From: Bradyrhizobium sp. Ce-3
Lineage (GTDB): Bacteria; Pseudomonadota; Alphaproteobacteria; Rhizobiales; Xanthobacteraceae
Direction of reading: 5' to 3'
Length of the DNA stretch: 64,000 bases
Assembly: GCF_022835695.1 (NCBI RefSeq)
Contig: NZ_BQUV01000009.1
Span: 124,001-188,000 of the forward strand
Shown: piece by piece, positions 26,696-35,796 of the stretch
Layout of the letters: each line of letters opens with the position of its first letter
Position numbering within the stretch: the stretch's first letter is position 1
Program-made: the position numbers and the translations under genes
The notes under the pieces: model-generated
What the model was told of the DNA's origin: nothing
Databases searched by the model: none
Seen by the model: the letters and a program-made list of their open reading frames with translations, nothing else

Positions 26696-28645
26696 ATGGA
26701 CCTTTACGCCAAAGCCCAGACCCTGGGAATCCAGACCGAGTATATCGATGGGAGCGGTCACCGCCGTGTGACAACCCCTGAGGCGCTGACGGCGATCCTC
26801 GCGGGGCTGCCGCCCCAGACGCCGCGGCGGATCGTCGCCGATCCCGTGGTCGTCAGAGGCGGCCAGGCTGCGCAAACGCAGCTCGCGGAGGCGGCGCGGC
26901 TTCCAGTGCAATGGAAGGTCATGAACGGCACTGCGGTGCTCGCGCAGGGCGAGGCGCATGAACGGAGCGTGACCTGGCCGTCCGGTCTGCCCGAAGGCGT
27001 GCACCGCCTGCAGCTCACCGACGCGTCGGGCAGCGAGGAACTGCCGCTGCTGGTGGCGCCGGAGGGCGCATTCGGCGGCGAGTTCGACCGCTGCTGGGTG
27101 ATCGCGGTCCAGCTCTACGGCGTGCGGTCCGCGCGCAATTGGGGCATCGGCGACTTCACCGATCTGCGGGGCCTGCTCGAATTCGCCCGCCGGCTCGGTG
27201 CCGACGGCATCGGGCTCAATCCGCTGCACGCGCTGTTCGACGATCGGCCCGGCGATTGCAGTCCGTATTCGCCGAACAGCCGGCTGTTCCTCAACGCGCT
27301 CTACATCGACGTCGAGCAGATTCCCGAATTCCGCATCGATGCCGAGACGCAGGCCGCGCTGGCGCAGCTCCGTGGCCACGATCTGGTCGACTATGTCGGT
27401 GTCGCGGCGCTGAAATGGCCGGCGCTGCGCGCGGCGTTCGCGGCCTTCAAGGCCAATCCCGGTCCCGGCCGCAGGCAGGATTTCGAGGCCTATCGCAACG
27501 AGCAGGGTGCGCTGCTGTCGCGCTTCGCCTGCTTCGAGGCGATGCGGCACAAGTTTAACACGCCGTGGTGGGAGTGGCCGGACGAATGGCGGCAGCCCAG
27601 TGACGCGGCCTGCGCCAAATTGCGGGAGGCGCGCGACTCTGCCGCCGAGGTCGAGTTCGTCGAATTCGTGCAATGGACCGCGGACCGCCAGCTCGGCGCC
27701 TGCCAGGCGCTGGCGCACAGGCTCGGGATGCGGGTCGGGCTCTATCTCGACGTCGCCGTCGGCGTGCAGTCGGACGGCTTCGACGCCTGGAATGAGCAGA
27801 CCGCGATCTCGCGCCATCTCGGCGTCGGCGCGCCGCCGGACCCGCTCAACACCGCAGGCCAGGACTGGGGATTGGCCGGCTTCAACGCCGCAGGCCTCGA
27901 ACAGCGCCTGTTCGAGCCGTTCAGGCAGATGCTGCGCGCCTCGATGCACCATGCCGGCGCGATCAGGCTCGACCATGCGTTCGGACTGAAGCGGCTCTAT
28001 CTGGTGCCGCGCGGCTTCGGCCCGGCCAATGGCGCCTATGTGCTGATGCCGTTCGAGGCGCTGCTGGCGGCGACCGCGCAGGAAAGCACAGCCAGCCGCT
28101 GCGTCGTGATCGGCGAAGACCTCGGCACCGTGCCGCCCGGGTTCCGCGAGCAGATGAACGGCTGGGGCATCTGGTCCTATCTCGTGATGATGTTCGAGAC
28201 CGACGACCGGGGTGTGTTCCGCAACGTCGATTACTATCTGCCGAACGCGCTGGTCACGTTCAACACCCACGATCTGTCGACCTATGCGGGCTGGCGTTCG
28301 TTCAGCGACCTCAAGACCAAGCGCGCGCTCGGCATCGACCCCGGCGAGACCGACCAGGGGCGCTGGGATGCGCTCGGCCATCTCGACGACGTGCTGCGCC
28401 GGCACGACATCCATCACAACGATTTTTGTTCGGTGGTGAGCTTCATGGCGCGGACGCGGTCGCGGATGCTGGCGGTGTCGATGGAGGATCTGCTCGGCAT
28501 CGTCGAGCAGCCGAACATCCCGGGCACCGTCTACGAGCATCCGAACTGGAAACGGCGGCTGCCGGTCTCGCTCGAGCATCTTTCGTCGGCGATCGACATC
28601 GATGCGCTCAAGCGCGCCACCCGCGAGCGGTCGCACGCGGGATAA
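26696..28645 (+). CDS. malQ: 4-alpha-glucanotransferase (amylomaltase) MalQ
   Basis: MalQ (GH77) disproportionates maltooligosaccharides and releases glucose. The 649-aa protein has an N-terminal region, then the GH77 signatures NWGIGDFTDL, ADGIGLNPLHALF, YSPNSRLFLNALYID, the nucleophile region AIRLDHAFGLKRLY, VIGEDLGTVP and TFNTHDLSTYAGW. ATG 26696 is the first start after the putative stress promoter. It is divergent from the glgE operon, with 203 bp between the two starts, and is followed 15 bp later by a GH15 gene, forming a two-gene plus-strand unit. It probably remodels maltodextrins left by GlgX, TreY and TreZ. Confidence 0.94.
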   Translation: MDLYAKAQTLGIQTEYIDGSGHRRVTTPEALTAILAGLPPQTPRRIVADPVVVRGGQAAQTQLAEAARLPVQWKVMNGTAVLAQGEAHERSVTWPSGLPEGVHRLQLTDASGSEELPLLVAPEGAFGGEFDRCWVIAVQLYGVRSARNWGIGDFTDLRGLLEFARRLGADGIGLNPLHALFDDRPGDCSPYSPNSRLFLNALYIDVEQIPEFRIDAETQAALAQLRGHDLVDYVGVAALKWPALRAAFAAFKANPGPGRRQDFEAYRNEQGALLSRFACFEAMRHKFNTPWWEWPDEWRQPSDAACAKLREARDSAAEVEFVEFVQWTADRQLGACQALAHRLGMRVGLYLDVAVGVQSDGFDAWNEQTAISRHLGVGAPPDPLNTAGQDWGLAGFNAAGLEQRLFEPFRQMLRASMHHAGAIRLDHAFGLKRLYLVPRGFGPANGAYVLMPFEALLAATAQESTASRCVVIGEDLGTVPPGFREQMNGWGIWSYLVMMFETDDRGVFRNVDYYLPNALVTFNTHDLSTYAGWRSFSDLKTKRALGIDPGETDQGRWDALGHLDDVLRRHDIHHNDFCSVVSFMARTRSRMLAVSMEDLLGIVEQPNIPGTVYEHPNWKRRLPVSLEHLSSAIDIDALKRATRERSHAG

Positions 28646-28660
28646 CGCGGAGCACGGCGC

Positions 28661-30469
28661 GTGGCCTCTCGCATCGAAGATTATGGACTGATCGGCGATT
28701 GCGAGACCGCAGCGCTGGTCGGCCGCGACGGCTCGATCGACTGGCTGTGCTGGCCGGCATTCGATTCCGATGCCTGCTTCGCGGCGCTGCTCGGCACGTC
28801 GCGGAACGGCCGCTGGCTGCTGGCGCCCACTGGCGAGATCAGGCAGACCTCGCGCCGCTACTGGGACGATACGCTGATCCTGGAGACCCGGTTCGAGACC
28901 GAAGGCGGCGTGGTCGCGCTGGTCGACTTCATGCCGCCGCGCGGCAACGCTTCCGACGTGGTGCGTCTCGTCCGCGGCATCAGCGGCCGCGTCAAGATGC
29001 ACATGGAGCTGGTGATCCGCTTCGGCTTCGGGGTCGACGTGCCCTGGGTGAAGAAGAACCCGGACGGCGAGGGGCTGCTCGCGATCAGCGGGCAGGACAT
29101 GACCGTGCTGCGCACGCCGGTCGAAACGACAGGCAAGGACCTGACCACGATCGCCGATTTCGAGGTCGGCGAGGGCGACACCGTGCCGTTCGTCCTGACC
29201 TACGGCGCGTCGTTTCAGCCGGTGCCGGAGCCGATCGATCCCGCGGCGGCGCTGAAGGACACCGAGGACTACTGGAAGGAATGGTGCAGCCGTTCGACCT
29301 ATGACGGCAGCTATCAGCGCGGCCTGGTGATGCGCTCGCTGATCACGCTGAAGGCGCTGACCTTCCGGCCGACCGGCGGCATCGTCGCGGCGCCCACCAC
29401 GTCATTGCCGGAAAAGCTCGGCGGCGCGCGCAACTGGGACTACCGCTTCTGCTGGTTGCGCGACGCCACCTTCACGCTGCTGGCGCTGATGAATTCGGGC
29501 TACACCGAGGAGGCGGCGGCCTGGCACAACTGGTTGCTGCGCGCGGCGGCCGGCGCTCCCGCCAACATGCAGATCATGTACGGCATCCTGGGCCAGCGGC
29601 GCCTGCTGGAATGGGAAGCCGGATGGCTGCCCGGCTATGAAGGGGCGCAGCCGGTGCGCGTCGGCAATGCCGCGCATGCGCAGCTGCAACTCGACGTCTA
29701 TGGCGAGCTGATCGACGCCTTCCACCAGTCCCGCATGGCCAAGCTGAAGCTCGACGAGGAGAACTGGTCGCTCGAATGCACCGTCGTCAGTCATCTCGCC
29801 GACGTCTGGGACGAGCCGGATCACGGCATCTGGGAGCGCCGCGGCACTCCCAGGCACTACGTGTTCTCCAAGGTGATGTGCTGGGTCGCCTTCGATCGCG
29901 CCATCAAGAGCGCCGAACGCTTCGGCTTCAAGGCACCGCTGCTCAAATGGCGGGTGCTGCGCGAGGCGATCCATCGCGACGTCTGCCGGCGCGGCTTCGA
30001 TCCCGGTCTCGACAGCTTCGTCGAGAGCTACGGCTCAAAACTGCTCGACGCCAGCCTGCTGCTGTTGCCGTCGGTCGGCTTCCTGCCGCCGGACGATCCG
30101 CGCATCCGCGGCACGATCGCCGCGGTCGAGCGGCACATGATGCGCGACGGGTTCGTGCTGCGCCACGATCCGCGCGAGGTGTCCGACGAAATCCAGCCGA
30201 TCGAGGGCGCGTTCCTGGCCTGCAGCCTGTGGCTCGCCGACGCTCACGTGCTGGCGGGAGATCTCGACAAGGCGCAGACCATGTTCGACCGCGTCGTGGC
30301 GGTTGCCAACGATCTCGGACTGCTGGCGGAGGAGTACGACTCCGGCGCCGGCCGGCAGACCGGTAACTTCCCGCAGGCATTGACCCATATCGCGCTGATC
30401 AACACCGCGCACAATCTCAGCGCCGCCAGGGCCGACGCCGAGAAGCCTGCGGTGCAGCGGTCGACCTGA
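28661..30469 (+). CDS. Glycoside hydrolase family 15 protein (glucoamylase-like; possibly trehalase)
   Basis: A 602-aa GH15 enzyme with the N-terminal super-sandwich region (RIEDYGLIGDCETAALVGRDGSIDWLCWP) and an (alpha/alpha)6 barrel with RNWDYRFCWLRDATFTLLAL, GNAAHAQLQLDVYGE and EEYDSGAGRQTGNFPQAL. No signal peptide is seen, so it is probably cytoplasmic. GH15 bacterial proteins of this length and opening include glucoamylase-type enzymes and the GH15 trehalases known from mycobacteria; sequence reading alone cannot separate them. The setting among trehalose genes makes a trehalase role plausible. Start GTG 28661, 15 bp after malQ. It ends before a repeat region that separates it from the convergent RTX gene. 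Confidence 0.88.
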   Translation: MASRIEDYGLIGDCETAALVGRDGSIDWLCWPAFDSDACFAALLGTSRNGRWLLAPTGEIRQTSRRYWDDTLILETRFETEGGVVALVDFMPPRGNASDVVRLVRGISGRVKMHMELVIRFGFGVDVPWVKKNPDGEGLLAISGQDMTVLRTPVETTGKDLTTIADFEVGEGDTVPFVLTYGASFQPVPEPIDPAAALKDTEDYWKEWCSRSTYDGSYQRGLVMRSLITLKALTFRPTGGIVAAPTTSLPEKLGGARNWDYRFCWLRDATFTLLALMNSGYTEEAAAWHNWLLRAAAGAPANMQIMYGILGQRRLLEWEAGWLPGYEGAQPVRVGNAAHAQLQLDVYGELIDAFHQSRMAKLKLDEENWSLECTVVSHLADVWDEPDHGIWERRGTPRHYVFSKVMCWVAFDRAIKSAERFGFKAPLLKWRVLREAIHRDVCRRGFDPGLDSFVESYGSKLLDASLLLLPSVGFLPPDDPRIRGTIAAVERHMMRDGFVLRHDPREVSDEIQPIEGAFLACSLWLADAHVLAGDLDKAQTMFDRVVAVANDLGLLAEEYDSGAGRQTGNFPQALTHIALINTAHNLSAARADAEKPAVQRST

Positions 30470-30543
30470 GGCCCGCTCGCGGGACCGCCGCCAAAATATC
30501 GAAACAACCCCATGCAAAGGAGCCGACGGCTGCCGGCGTTCGA

Positions 30544-30644
30544 CTAAAGCGCGATGAGATGAGGTCGAATCGCCATCGCGCTTTAGCTCTATGTTTAAGC
30601 AGGATGTTTTCGGAAAACCGCTTCGCACTTTTCCGGATCATGCT
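30544..30644. repeat. Intergenic palindromic repeats (two hairpins) between convergent genes
   Basis: A perfect 13-bp inverted repeat CTAAAGCGCGATG / CATCGCGCTTTAG (30544-30586) is followed by CGGAAAA-ccgcttcgcac-TTTTCCG (30611-30635) within a longer element ending GGATCATGCTT. The second hairpin resembles a very common dispersed Bradyrhizobium element. It occupies the 297-bp gap between the GH15 and RTX genes, where the hairpins may serve as a two-way terminator; the rest of the gap shows nothing recognisable. Confidence 0.75.
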
Positions 30645-30766
30645 TTACGCAGCTTGACACGTCGGGCAACTCAGGCGTACATTTCCAATATTCCGAAATT
30701 GTGCAACGGCCGCTCGCCCGCCACGGCGGGGCTTTATTCGACCCAAAATCGGCTCGCGCCGGTTCG

Positions 30767-33700
30767 TCAGGTGAGGTCGACCGGCGGGTACGGCGTTCCC
30801 GGCGGCACTCCGAGATAGAGATACTCGAGGCCGAACTTGGCAGCGAACGCTGAGGCGGTGTCGTCGAGCAGGATTTGGCCCCCTGCGTTCAGATGCAGCT
30901 CCGGCCGTGTGAAGCCGTTGAGGGTGAAAGCCGGCAGCGTGTTCTCGTTGACGAACAGATCGTCGAATGTGTGAGATACGTTGCCGAGGTTGGCGAGGTT
31001 GCCGGCGAGGTCGCTCACAGCTGCGCCATTGGCATTGAAGCCGGTGATCGCCAGCGGCGCCGTTGGCGGATTGCCGGCCGCCACGACATGGTCGAATACC
31101 AGCTTGCTAGCATCGCCGAGCAGGGCGGTGGCCGCGGCATCGAAAGTCGCCGTGCCGCCGTCGTTCAGCGAGAGCGTCGGCGATCCGCCCGCGAGTTTTA
31201 CCGCCTCGTCGAAATCGAGGGTGAACTGGATCAGCGATCCGGCGGTCTGGGTGCCGCTCGCCGGCGTCGCGGTGATCTCAGTCAATTGGGGCGCGATCGT
31301 ATCGATCTGCAGGATGCCGGCCGGATTGCCGATCGCACCTGCGAGGTCGGCGTCGTTGCCGGCCTGGTCCTTGATCGAGCCGCCGTCGAGGCTCGAGCCG
31401 GTCACGGCGAGATCGGCGGTGTTCTCGCCGGCACCGACGACATACTGATAGGTCAGCGTGCTGCTGCCGCTGCCGCCGACATAATGCGCGACGCCGCCGT
31501 CATTGAGCGCCAGCGTCGGGATGCCGGTGACGCTGACGGCTTCGTCGAATGCAACCGCGAACGTGACGATCGAGCCTGCTGCCTCGTGTCCGTCCGACGG
31601 CGTGACGGCGACGCTGGCGGCATGCGGTGCGGTGGTGTCGATCTGCAGCGTGCCGGCCGGATTGCCGATCGCGCCGGAAAGATCGGCATCGTTGTTGAAC
31701 GGGTCCTTCATCGTGCCGCCATTCAGGTCGGAACCGATGACGGCGAGGTCGGCCGTGTTTTCGCCCGCGGCGACCGTGTATTGGTAGGTCAGGGTGTTGG
31801 TCCCGCTGCCGCTCACAAACGAGGCGACGCCGCCGTCGTTGAGCAGCAGATGCGGCTGGCCGGTGACGGTCACGTTCTCGTCGAACGTCACCGTGAAGGT
31901 CACCACATGACCGGCATTCAGATCGCCGGACCCCGCCGTGATCCCCGTGCCCGAGGTCGTCACCGCGGTGACGCCGGGGCCGCCGAAGATGAAGTCATCG
32001 TTGCTGAGGTCGGTCTTCGTCACATTGTCGAGCGTCAGGACGTTGCCGCCGCCGAAATCGATCACCGTGTCGGCCCCGACCGGCGTGGCCAGCGCGAGCA
32101 CGGCCGTCAGGTCGTGAATGCCCGCCGCCTTGAACGCCCGAAGATCGATCTCGTCGTCGGTGCCTGCGCCGGCGACGAAGTCGGCGATGACGTCGGATCC
32201 GGCCCCCGGCTTGAAGACGTAGGTATCGTCGCCGGCCCCCAGGATGATCTGGTCGTTGCCGGCGCTGCCGGTGATGACATCGTTGCCCGCGCCGCCGTCG
32301 ATCGTCAGCTTGATCGTCGCGGCGCCGAGCCCGGACGCATCGATGATGTCGGCGCCGCCAAAACCGTTGATGGTCAGCGAGTCGTTGGCGGCTTCCTGAC
32401 CCAGGATCGCGACCTCCGCAGGCAGGCCGTCGACCAGAATGGTCCCGCCGTTTTGGCTCACTATGATCTGATCGACCCCGCCGGTGCCCTCGACCGTCAC
32501 GGTGTCGGCCGCGCCGTCGCCGGTGCCGCTGCCGGGGGTCGCGGAGAGATCGATGAGGACCTGCTTGACGTCGGTACCGGTCAGGTCGTTGACGGTGACG
32601 TGATCCGCTCCGCCGCGGGCAAAGAAGGCAATCTTCTCGATGCCGTTGAGGTCCATGGTGATGTTGGCGACATCACGGGTCAAGCGCACCCGCGTGCCAT
32701 TGGCCGAGATGTCGATGTTCTCGGCGATGTTGGCGCCATTGAACTGCAGCGTGTCGGTGCCGGCCTGTCCTTCGACCGTGTCGCTGCCGTCGCCGGGATT
32801 CCAGATATAGGTGTCGTCGCCGCCGCCGAGCAGCGCGACGTCGCTGCCTTGGCCGCCGGTGACGATGTCGTTGCCGCCGCTGCCGATGATGACGTCGTCG
32901 CCGGCGCCGCCGTTGATGGCGAGCGCGATCAAGCCGGCGGCGACGCCGGACGCGTCGATATGGTCATCGCCGCCCAGGCCGTTGATCTGCAGCACGTCGG
33001 TCGCGTCCTGGCCGTGCACCACGATCTCTGCGGCAAGGCCGTTGACCAGGATGTCGCGGCCGCTCCCGGTCACGGTGATGGTGTCGGCGCCGGCGGTGCC
33101 GTTGGCGATCACGGTGTCGAGCGCGCCGTCGGGGTTGCCTCCCGTGACGGACAGGTCGATCAAAACCTGTTGCACGTCGGTGCCGGAGAGGTCGTTGACC
33201 GTAATCGTGTCCGCGCCGCCGAGGGCGTGGATATCGATCTTCTCGATGCCATTGAGGTCCATCGTGATGTTGGCGACGTCGCGGGTCAGCCGAACACGGG
33301 AGCCGTTGGCGGAGATATCGAACGTCTCCGCGATATTCGCGCCGTTGAACACCAGCGTGTCGGTGCCGGCCTGTCCCTCGACGACGTCGCTGCCGTCGCC
33401 GGGATTCCAGATGTAGGTGTCGTCGCCGGCGCCGAGCAGGGCGGTGTCGTCGCCGCGGCCGCCGGTCACGGTGTCGTTGCCGTCGCCGGCGAGAATGACG
33501 TCGGCGCCCTGGCTGCCGATGATCGTATCGTTGCCGTCACCGGCATCGATGGTGAGCGCGAGTTGCCCGGCGGGCAGCGCGGATGCGTTGATGGTGTCGT
33601 CGCCGCCGAGTGCGTTGATCGTCAGGGAGTCGTTGGCGGCTTCCTGGCCGACGATGGTGACATCAGCGGAGAGGCCGCTCACCACGACGTCGGAGCCGAC

Positions 33701-34645
33701 CAGCGCGACGGTGATCTGATCCGCATTGCCGGTGCCGACGATAGTCACTGCATCGGCGGCACCGTCGCCACCGCCGCCGGCGGCCTGCAGGTCTATCGTG
33801 ACGTGCTTGACGCCGGTGCCGCTGAGGTCGTTGACGGTGACCTGGTCGGCGCCTCCCAGCGCCTTGAAGTTGATATTCTCGATGCCGTTGAGGTCCATCG
33901 TGATGTTGGCGACATCGCGCGTGAACCGCACGCGGGAGCCGTTGGCCGAGATGTCGATCTTCTCGGCGATATTGGCGCCGTTGAATTGCAGGGTATCGTT
34001 GCCGGCGCCGCCCTCGACCGTGTCGCTGCCGTCGCCTGGATTCCAGATGTAGGTATCGTCGCCGTCGCCGAGCAGCGCGGTATCGGCGCCGCGTCCGCCG
34101 GTGACGATGTCGTTGCCGTTGCCGCCGATCAAGAGGTCGTTGCCGTCACCGCCGGTGATGGTGTCGTTGCCGTCGCCGCCGTCTAGCGTCAGCGAGATCA
34201 GCGCCGCCAGCCCGTTGCCGGCCGTGATGACGTCGTCACCGCCGCCGGCATGGAGAACCAGATTCTCGGTGGTGCTGATGTCGACGGAGAATGGATCGGG
34301 GCTGGTCCGGTTGACGCTGACATGGGTGCCGTTGGCAGCGATGACGAAAGTCTCGCCGGTGTCCTCACCGTCGATCATGGCGGTGTCGGTGCCTGCGCCT
34401 CCATCCAATGCGACCGGCGGCAGGGCGCCCTGGCTCGCATCGAGTGTGATCGTGTCATTGCCATCCTGGCCGAGGATGTCGATCGCCGTGGTGTTGGCGA
34501 TGGTGGCCGGTCCGCCGGTGATCGGAACCGCGCCTCCATTGACCGTGATGACGCCCGCCGGGTCGCGGCCCGTGGTGATGGTGTCGTCGGCGGCATCGCC
34601 GGTGACGGTGAGGACTCCGGCGGCGAGGTTGGCGGTCACGGCCAT
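30767..34645 (-). CDS. Large RTX (Ca2+-binding) and Ig-like repeat protein, probable type I secretion substrate
   Basis: A 1292-aa acidic, Gly/Asp/Asn-rich protein without a classical signal peptide. The first two thirds hold RTX nonapeptides (GGDGNDTITGGDGNDLLIGG and many similar) arranged in three large units of about 212, 202 and 200 aa, each with TYIWNPGDGSD, FNGANIAE, ISANGSRVR and VANITMDLNGIE. A serralysin-like C-terminal RTX block (DDTYVFKPGAGSDVIADF) follows, then two to three Ig-like repeats (FTVTFDENVTVTG, LLLNDGGVASF, LTYQYTVAAGENTADLAV). Ca2+ binding and type I export are inferred from the family; no ABC/MFP secretion genes lie in the window. ATG 34645 has GGAG 8 bp upstream. It could be a surface-layer-like protein, adhesin or exoenzyme scaffold; no catalytic domain is seen. 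Confidence 0.85.
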   Translation of the reverse strand: MAVTANLAAGVLTVTGDAADDTITTGRDPAGVITVNGGAVPITGGPATIANTTAIDILGQDGNDTITLDASQGALPPVALDGGAGTDTAMIDGEDTGETFVIAANGTHVSVNRTSPDPFSVDISTTENLVLHAGGGDDVITAGNGLAALISLTLDGGDGNDTITGGDGNDLLIGGNGNDIVTGGRGADTALLGDGDDTYIWNPGDGSDTVEGGAGNDTLQFNGANIAEKIDISANGSRVRFTRDVANITMDLNGIENINFKALGGADQVTVNDLSGTGVKHVTIDLQAAGGGGDGAADAVTIVGTGNADQITVALVGSDVVVSGLSADVTIVGQEAANDSLTINALGGDDTINASALPAGQLALTIDAGDGNDTIIGSQGADVILAGDGNDTVTGGRGDDTALLGAGDDTYIWNPGDGSDVVEGQAGTDTLVFNGANIAETFDISANGSRVRLTRDVANITMDLNGIEKIDIHALGGADTITVNDLSGTDVQQVLIDLSVTGGNPDGALDTVIANGTAGADTITVTGSGRDILVNGLAAEIVVHGQDATDVLQINGLGGDDHIDASGVAAGLIALAINGGAGDDVIIGSGGNDIVTGGQGSDVALLGGGDDTYIWNPGDGSDTVEGQAGTDTLQFNGANIAENIDISANGTRVRLTRDVANITMDLNGIEKIAFFARGGADHVTVNDLTGTDVKQVLIDLSATPGSGTGDGAADTVTVEGTGGVDQIIVSQNGGTILVDGLPAEVAILGQEAANDSLTINGFGGADIIDASGLGAATIKLTIDGGAGNDVITGSAGNDQIILGAGDDTYVFKPGAGSDVIADFVAGAGTDDEIDLRAFKAAGIHDLTAVLALATPVGADTVIDFGGGNVLTLDNVTKTDLSNDDFIFGGPGVTAVTTSGTGITAGSGDLNAGHVVTFTVTFDENVTVTGQPHLLLNDGGVASFVSGSGTNTLTYQYTVAAGENTADLAVIGSDLNGGTMKDPFNNDADLSGAIGNPAGTLQIDTTAPHAASVAVTPSDGHEAAGSIVTFAVAFDEAVSVTGIPTLALNDGGVAHYVGGSGSSTLTYQYVVGAGENTADLAVTGSSLDGGSIKDQAGNDADLAGAIGNPAGILQIDTIAPQLTEITATPASGTQTAGSLIQFTLDFDEAVKLAGGSPTLSLNDGGTATFDAAATALLGDASKLVFDHVVAAGNPPTAPLAITGFNANGAAVSDLAGNLANLGNVSHTFDDLFVNENTLPAFTLNGFTRPELHLNAGGQILLDDTASAFAAKFGLEYLYLGVPPGTPYPPVDLT
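32260..34105 (-). repeat. Three long tandem repeats (about 606-636 bp) inside the RTX gene
   Basis: Equivalent points of the units (the codons for VTGGxG before the TYIWNPGDGSD motif) lie at 34105, 33469 and 32863, spacings of 636 and 606 bp, both multiples of three. The segment from TYIWNPGDGSD to ITMDLNGIE is nearly identical between units, and the following segment diverges. This points to internal duplication and possible length variation by recombination. Confidence 0.8.
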
Positions 34646-34980
34646 GAATTGCACTCCAGCAAAATTTGGCGTGCCCGGGGCCGGACTCGCCGAACTAATG
34701 GGATCGGCTGCCTCAGGAAAAATTCCTGGATGCGAGCGGCAGCGAACGAATGTGAGGAAAGTGTTTCGAACTCCTCGATTGGCGGGCGACAGACCAGTAT
34801 TTCGATAGGTCGAATGGAACCGCGGATTGGTCGGGCGACGGACATCGCCGCGACAAATGGCCGCGTGATCGGTGTGATGCGATCACAGCATCAGAGTGAC
34901 ACGATCGGATGTCGTGGACTGTAACGGCGATCACGCTGCGGCCCGCGTTCGATCACGCGGGGGGCGCTCGTCGGTGGGCG
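34646..34980. other. 335-bp non-coding interval upstream of the RTX gene
   Basis: The interval separates the RTX gene from the end of the sugar-phosphate operon, both on the minus strand, and must hold the RTX promoter. I see no EcfG box. A perfect 15-bp palindrome TGTGATGCGATCACA lies at 34873-34887, and similar GATCAC/GTGATC words recur nearby; base composition is somewhat more AT-rich than in the genes. No convincing open frame is present. Confidence 0.6.
34873..34887. promoter_or_regulatory. Candidate operator palindrome
   Basis: TGTGAT-GCG-ATCACA is a perfect inverted repeat. It resembles a CRP/FNR-type or GntR-type half-site pair, but the TGTGA/TCACA spacing is 5 bp and not the 6 bp of CRP. 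It lies about 230 bp before the RTX start codon. The regulator is unknown. Confidence 0.3.
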
Positions 34981-35796
34981 TCAGCGCAGCTGCAGCGCCG
35001 TGTCCATGGCGCGCGCGAAACCGTCGCGCTCGTTGGTATCGGTCACATGCGTGGCGCGCGCCTTGACGTCGTCGCTGGCATTGCCCATCGCAAACGAGAC
35101 GCCGCTTCGCGCGAACATCGGCAGATCGTTTTGCATGTCGCCGATCGTGGCGACGCGCTCGAGCGGCACGCCGAGGCGCTTGGCGATGCCCTCGACGAAA
35201 GTGCCCTTGTCGTGGCCCGGGGGGGTGACGTCGAGATAGTAGGTCTGCGAGCGCACCGCGGTCGCATCGTGGCCGACCATCTGCTGCATCTCGACTTCGC
35301 AGCGCTGCAGCAGCGCCGCATCGGAGCTCGCGCCGACGATCTTGCAGGCCTGGCCGAGATAGGGCGTGAAGTCGTCGACGATGGTCGGATCGTGCTTGAT
35401 GGTGTGCTGCTCGTGCGCGGTGTATTCGCCGTCGGGATTGCGGGTCAGCCAGCGGTCGTTGGTGAACAGCCAGATGTCGACGCCGTGGTCGCGCAACAGG
35501 TCGACGCAGCGTCTTGCCGCCGCCGCGGGGATCAAATGCTGCTCGAGCGGCTTCAATTGCGGATCGACGATCGACGAGCCGTTGAAGGCGCCGATCGGCA
35601 GCGTGATCGCGAGCGGCGCGACCAGGAAACCCATCCCGATGGTCGGCCGGCTGGAGACGACGGTGAAACCGATGCCGGCCTCGTGCAGCCGGCGCACCGC
35701 CGTCCTGGCGCCGTCGGTCAAGGTCTTGTCCTTGGTGAGCAGCGTGCCGTCGACATCGGATACGACAAGGGCGATGCGGGTGGCGGTGTGGTTCAT
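34981..35796 (-). CDS. HAD-superfamily (Cof-type) sugar-phosphate phosphatase
   Basis: A 271-aa haloacid-dehalogenase-like hydrolase of the Cof/IIB class. Motif I is VVSDVDGTLL with nucleophile and acid/base Asp, motif II is the TVVSSRP region, motif III is a Lys in GHDKGTFVEGIAKRLG, and motif IV is TIGDMQNDLPMF. The C2-type cap lies between about residues 85 and 190. These enzymes dephosphorylate small phosphorylated sugars and related metabolites, and substrates cannot be read from sequence. The ATG overlaps the gntK stop by 4 bp and the gene closes the tal-pgi/gnd/zwf/pgl/gntK operon, so a phosphogluconate, sugar phosphate or pathway by-product is a reasonable substrate guess. Confidence 0.88.
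   Translation of the reverse strand: MNHTATRIALVVSDVDGTLLTKDKTLTDGARTAVRRLHEAGIGFTVVSSRPTIGMGFLVAPLAITLPIGAFNGSSIVDPQLKPLEQHLIPAAAARRCVDLLRDHGVDIWLFTNDRWLTRNPDGEYTAHEQHTIKHDPTIVDDFTPYLGQACKIVGASSDAALLQRCEVEMQQMVGHDATAVRSQTYYLDVTPPGHDKGTFVEGIAKRLGVPLERVATIGDMQNDLPMFARSGVSFAMGNASDDVKARATHVTDTNERDGFARAMDTALQLR

Noticed and set aside
32260-34105. Regular repeats that could be taken for a CRISPR array or satellite
   Set aside because: The repeats are in frame and encode RTX nonapeptides; there is no short repeat/spacer alternation.
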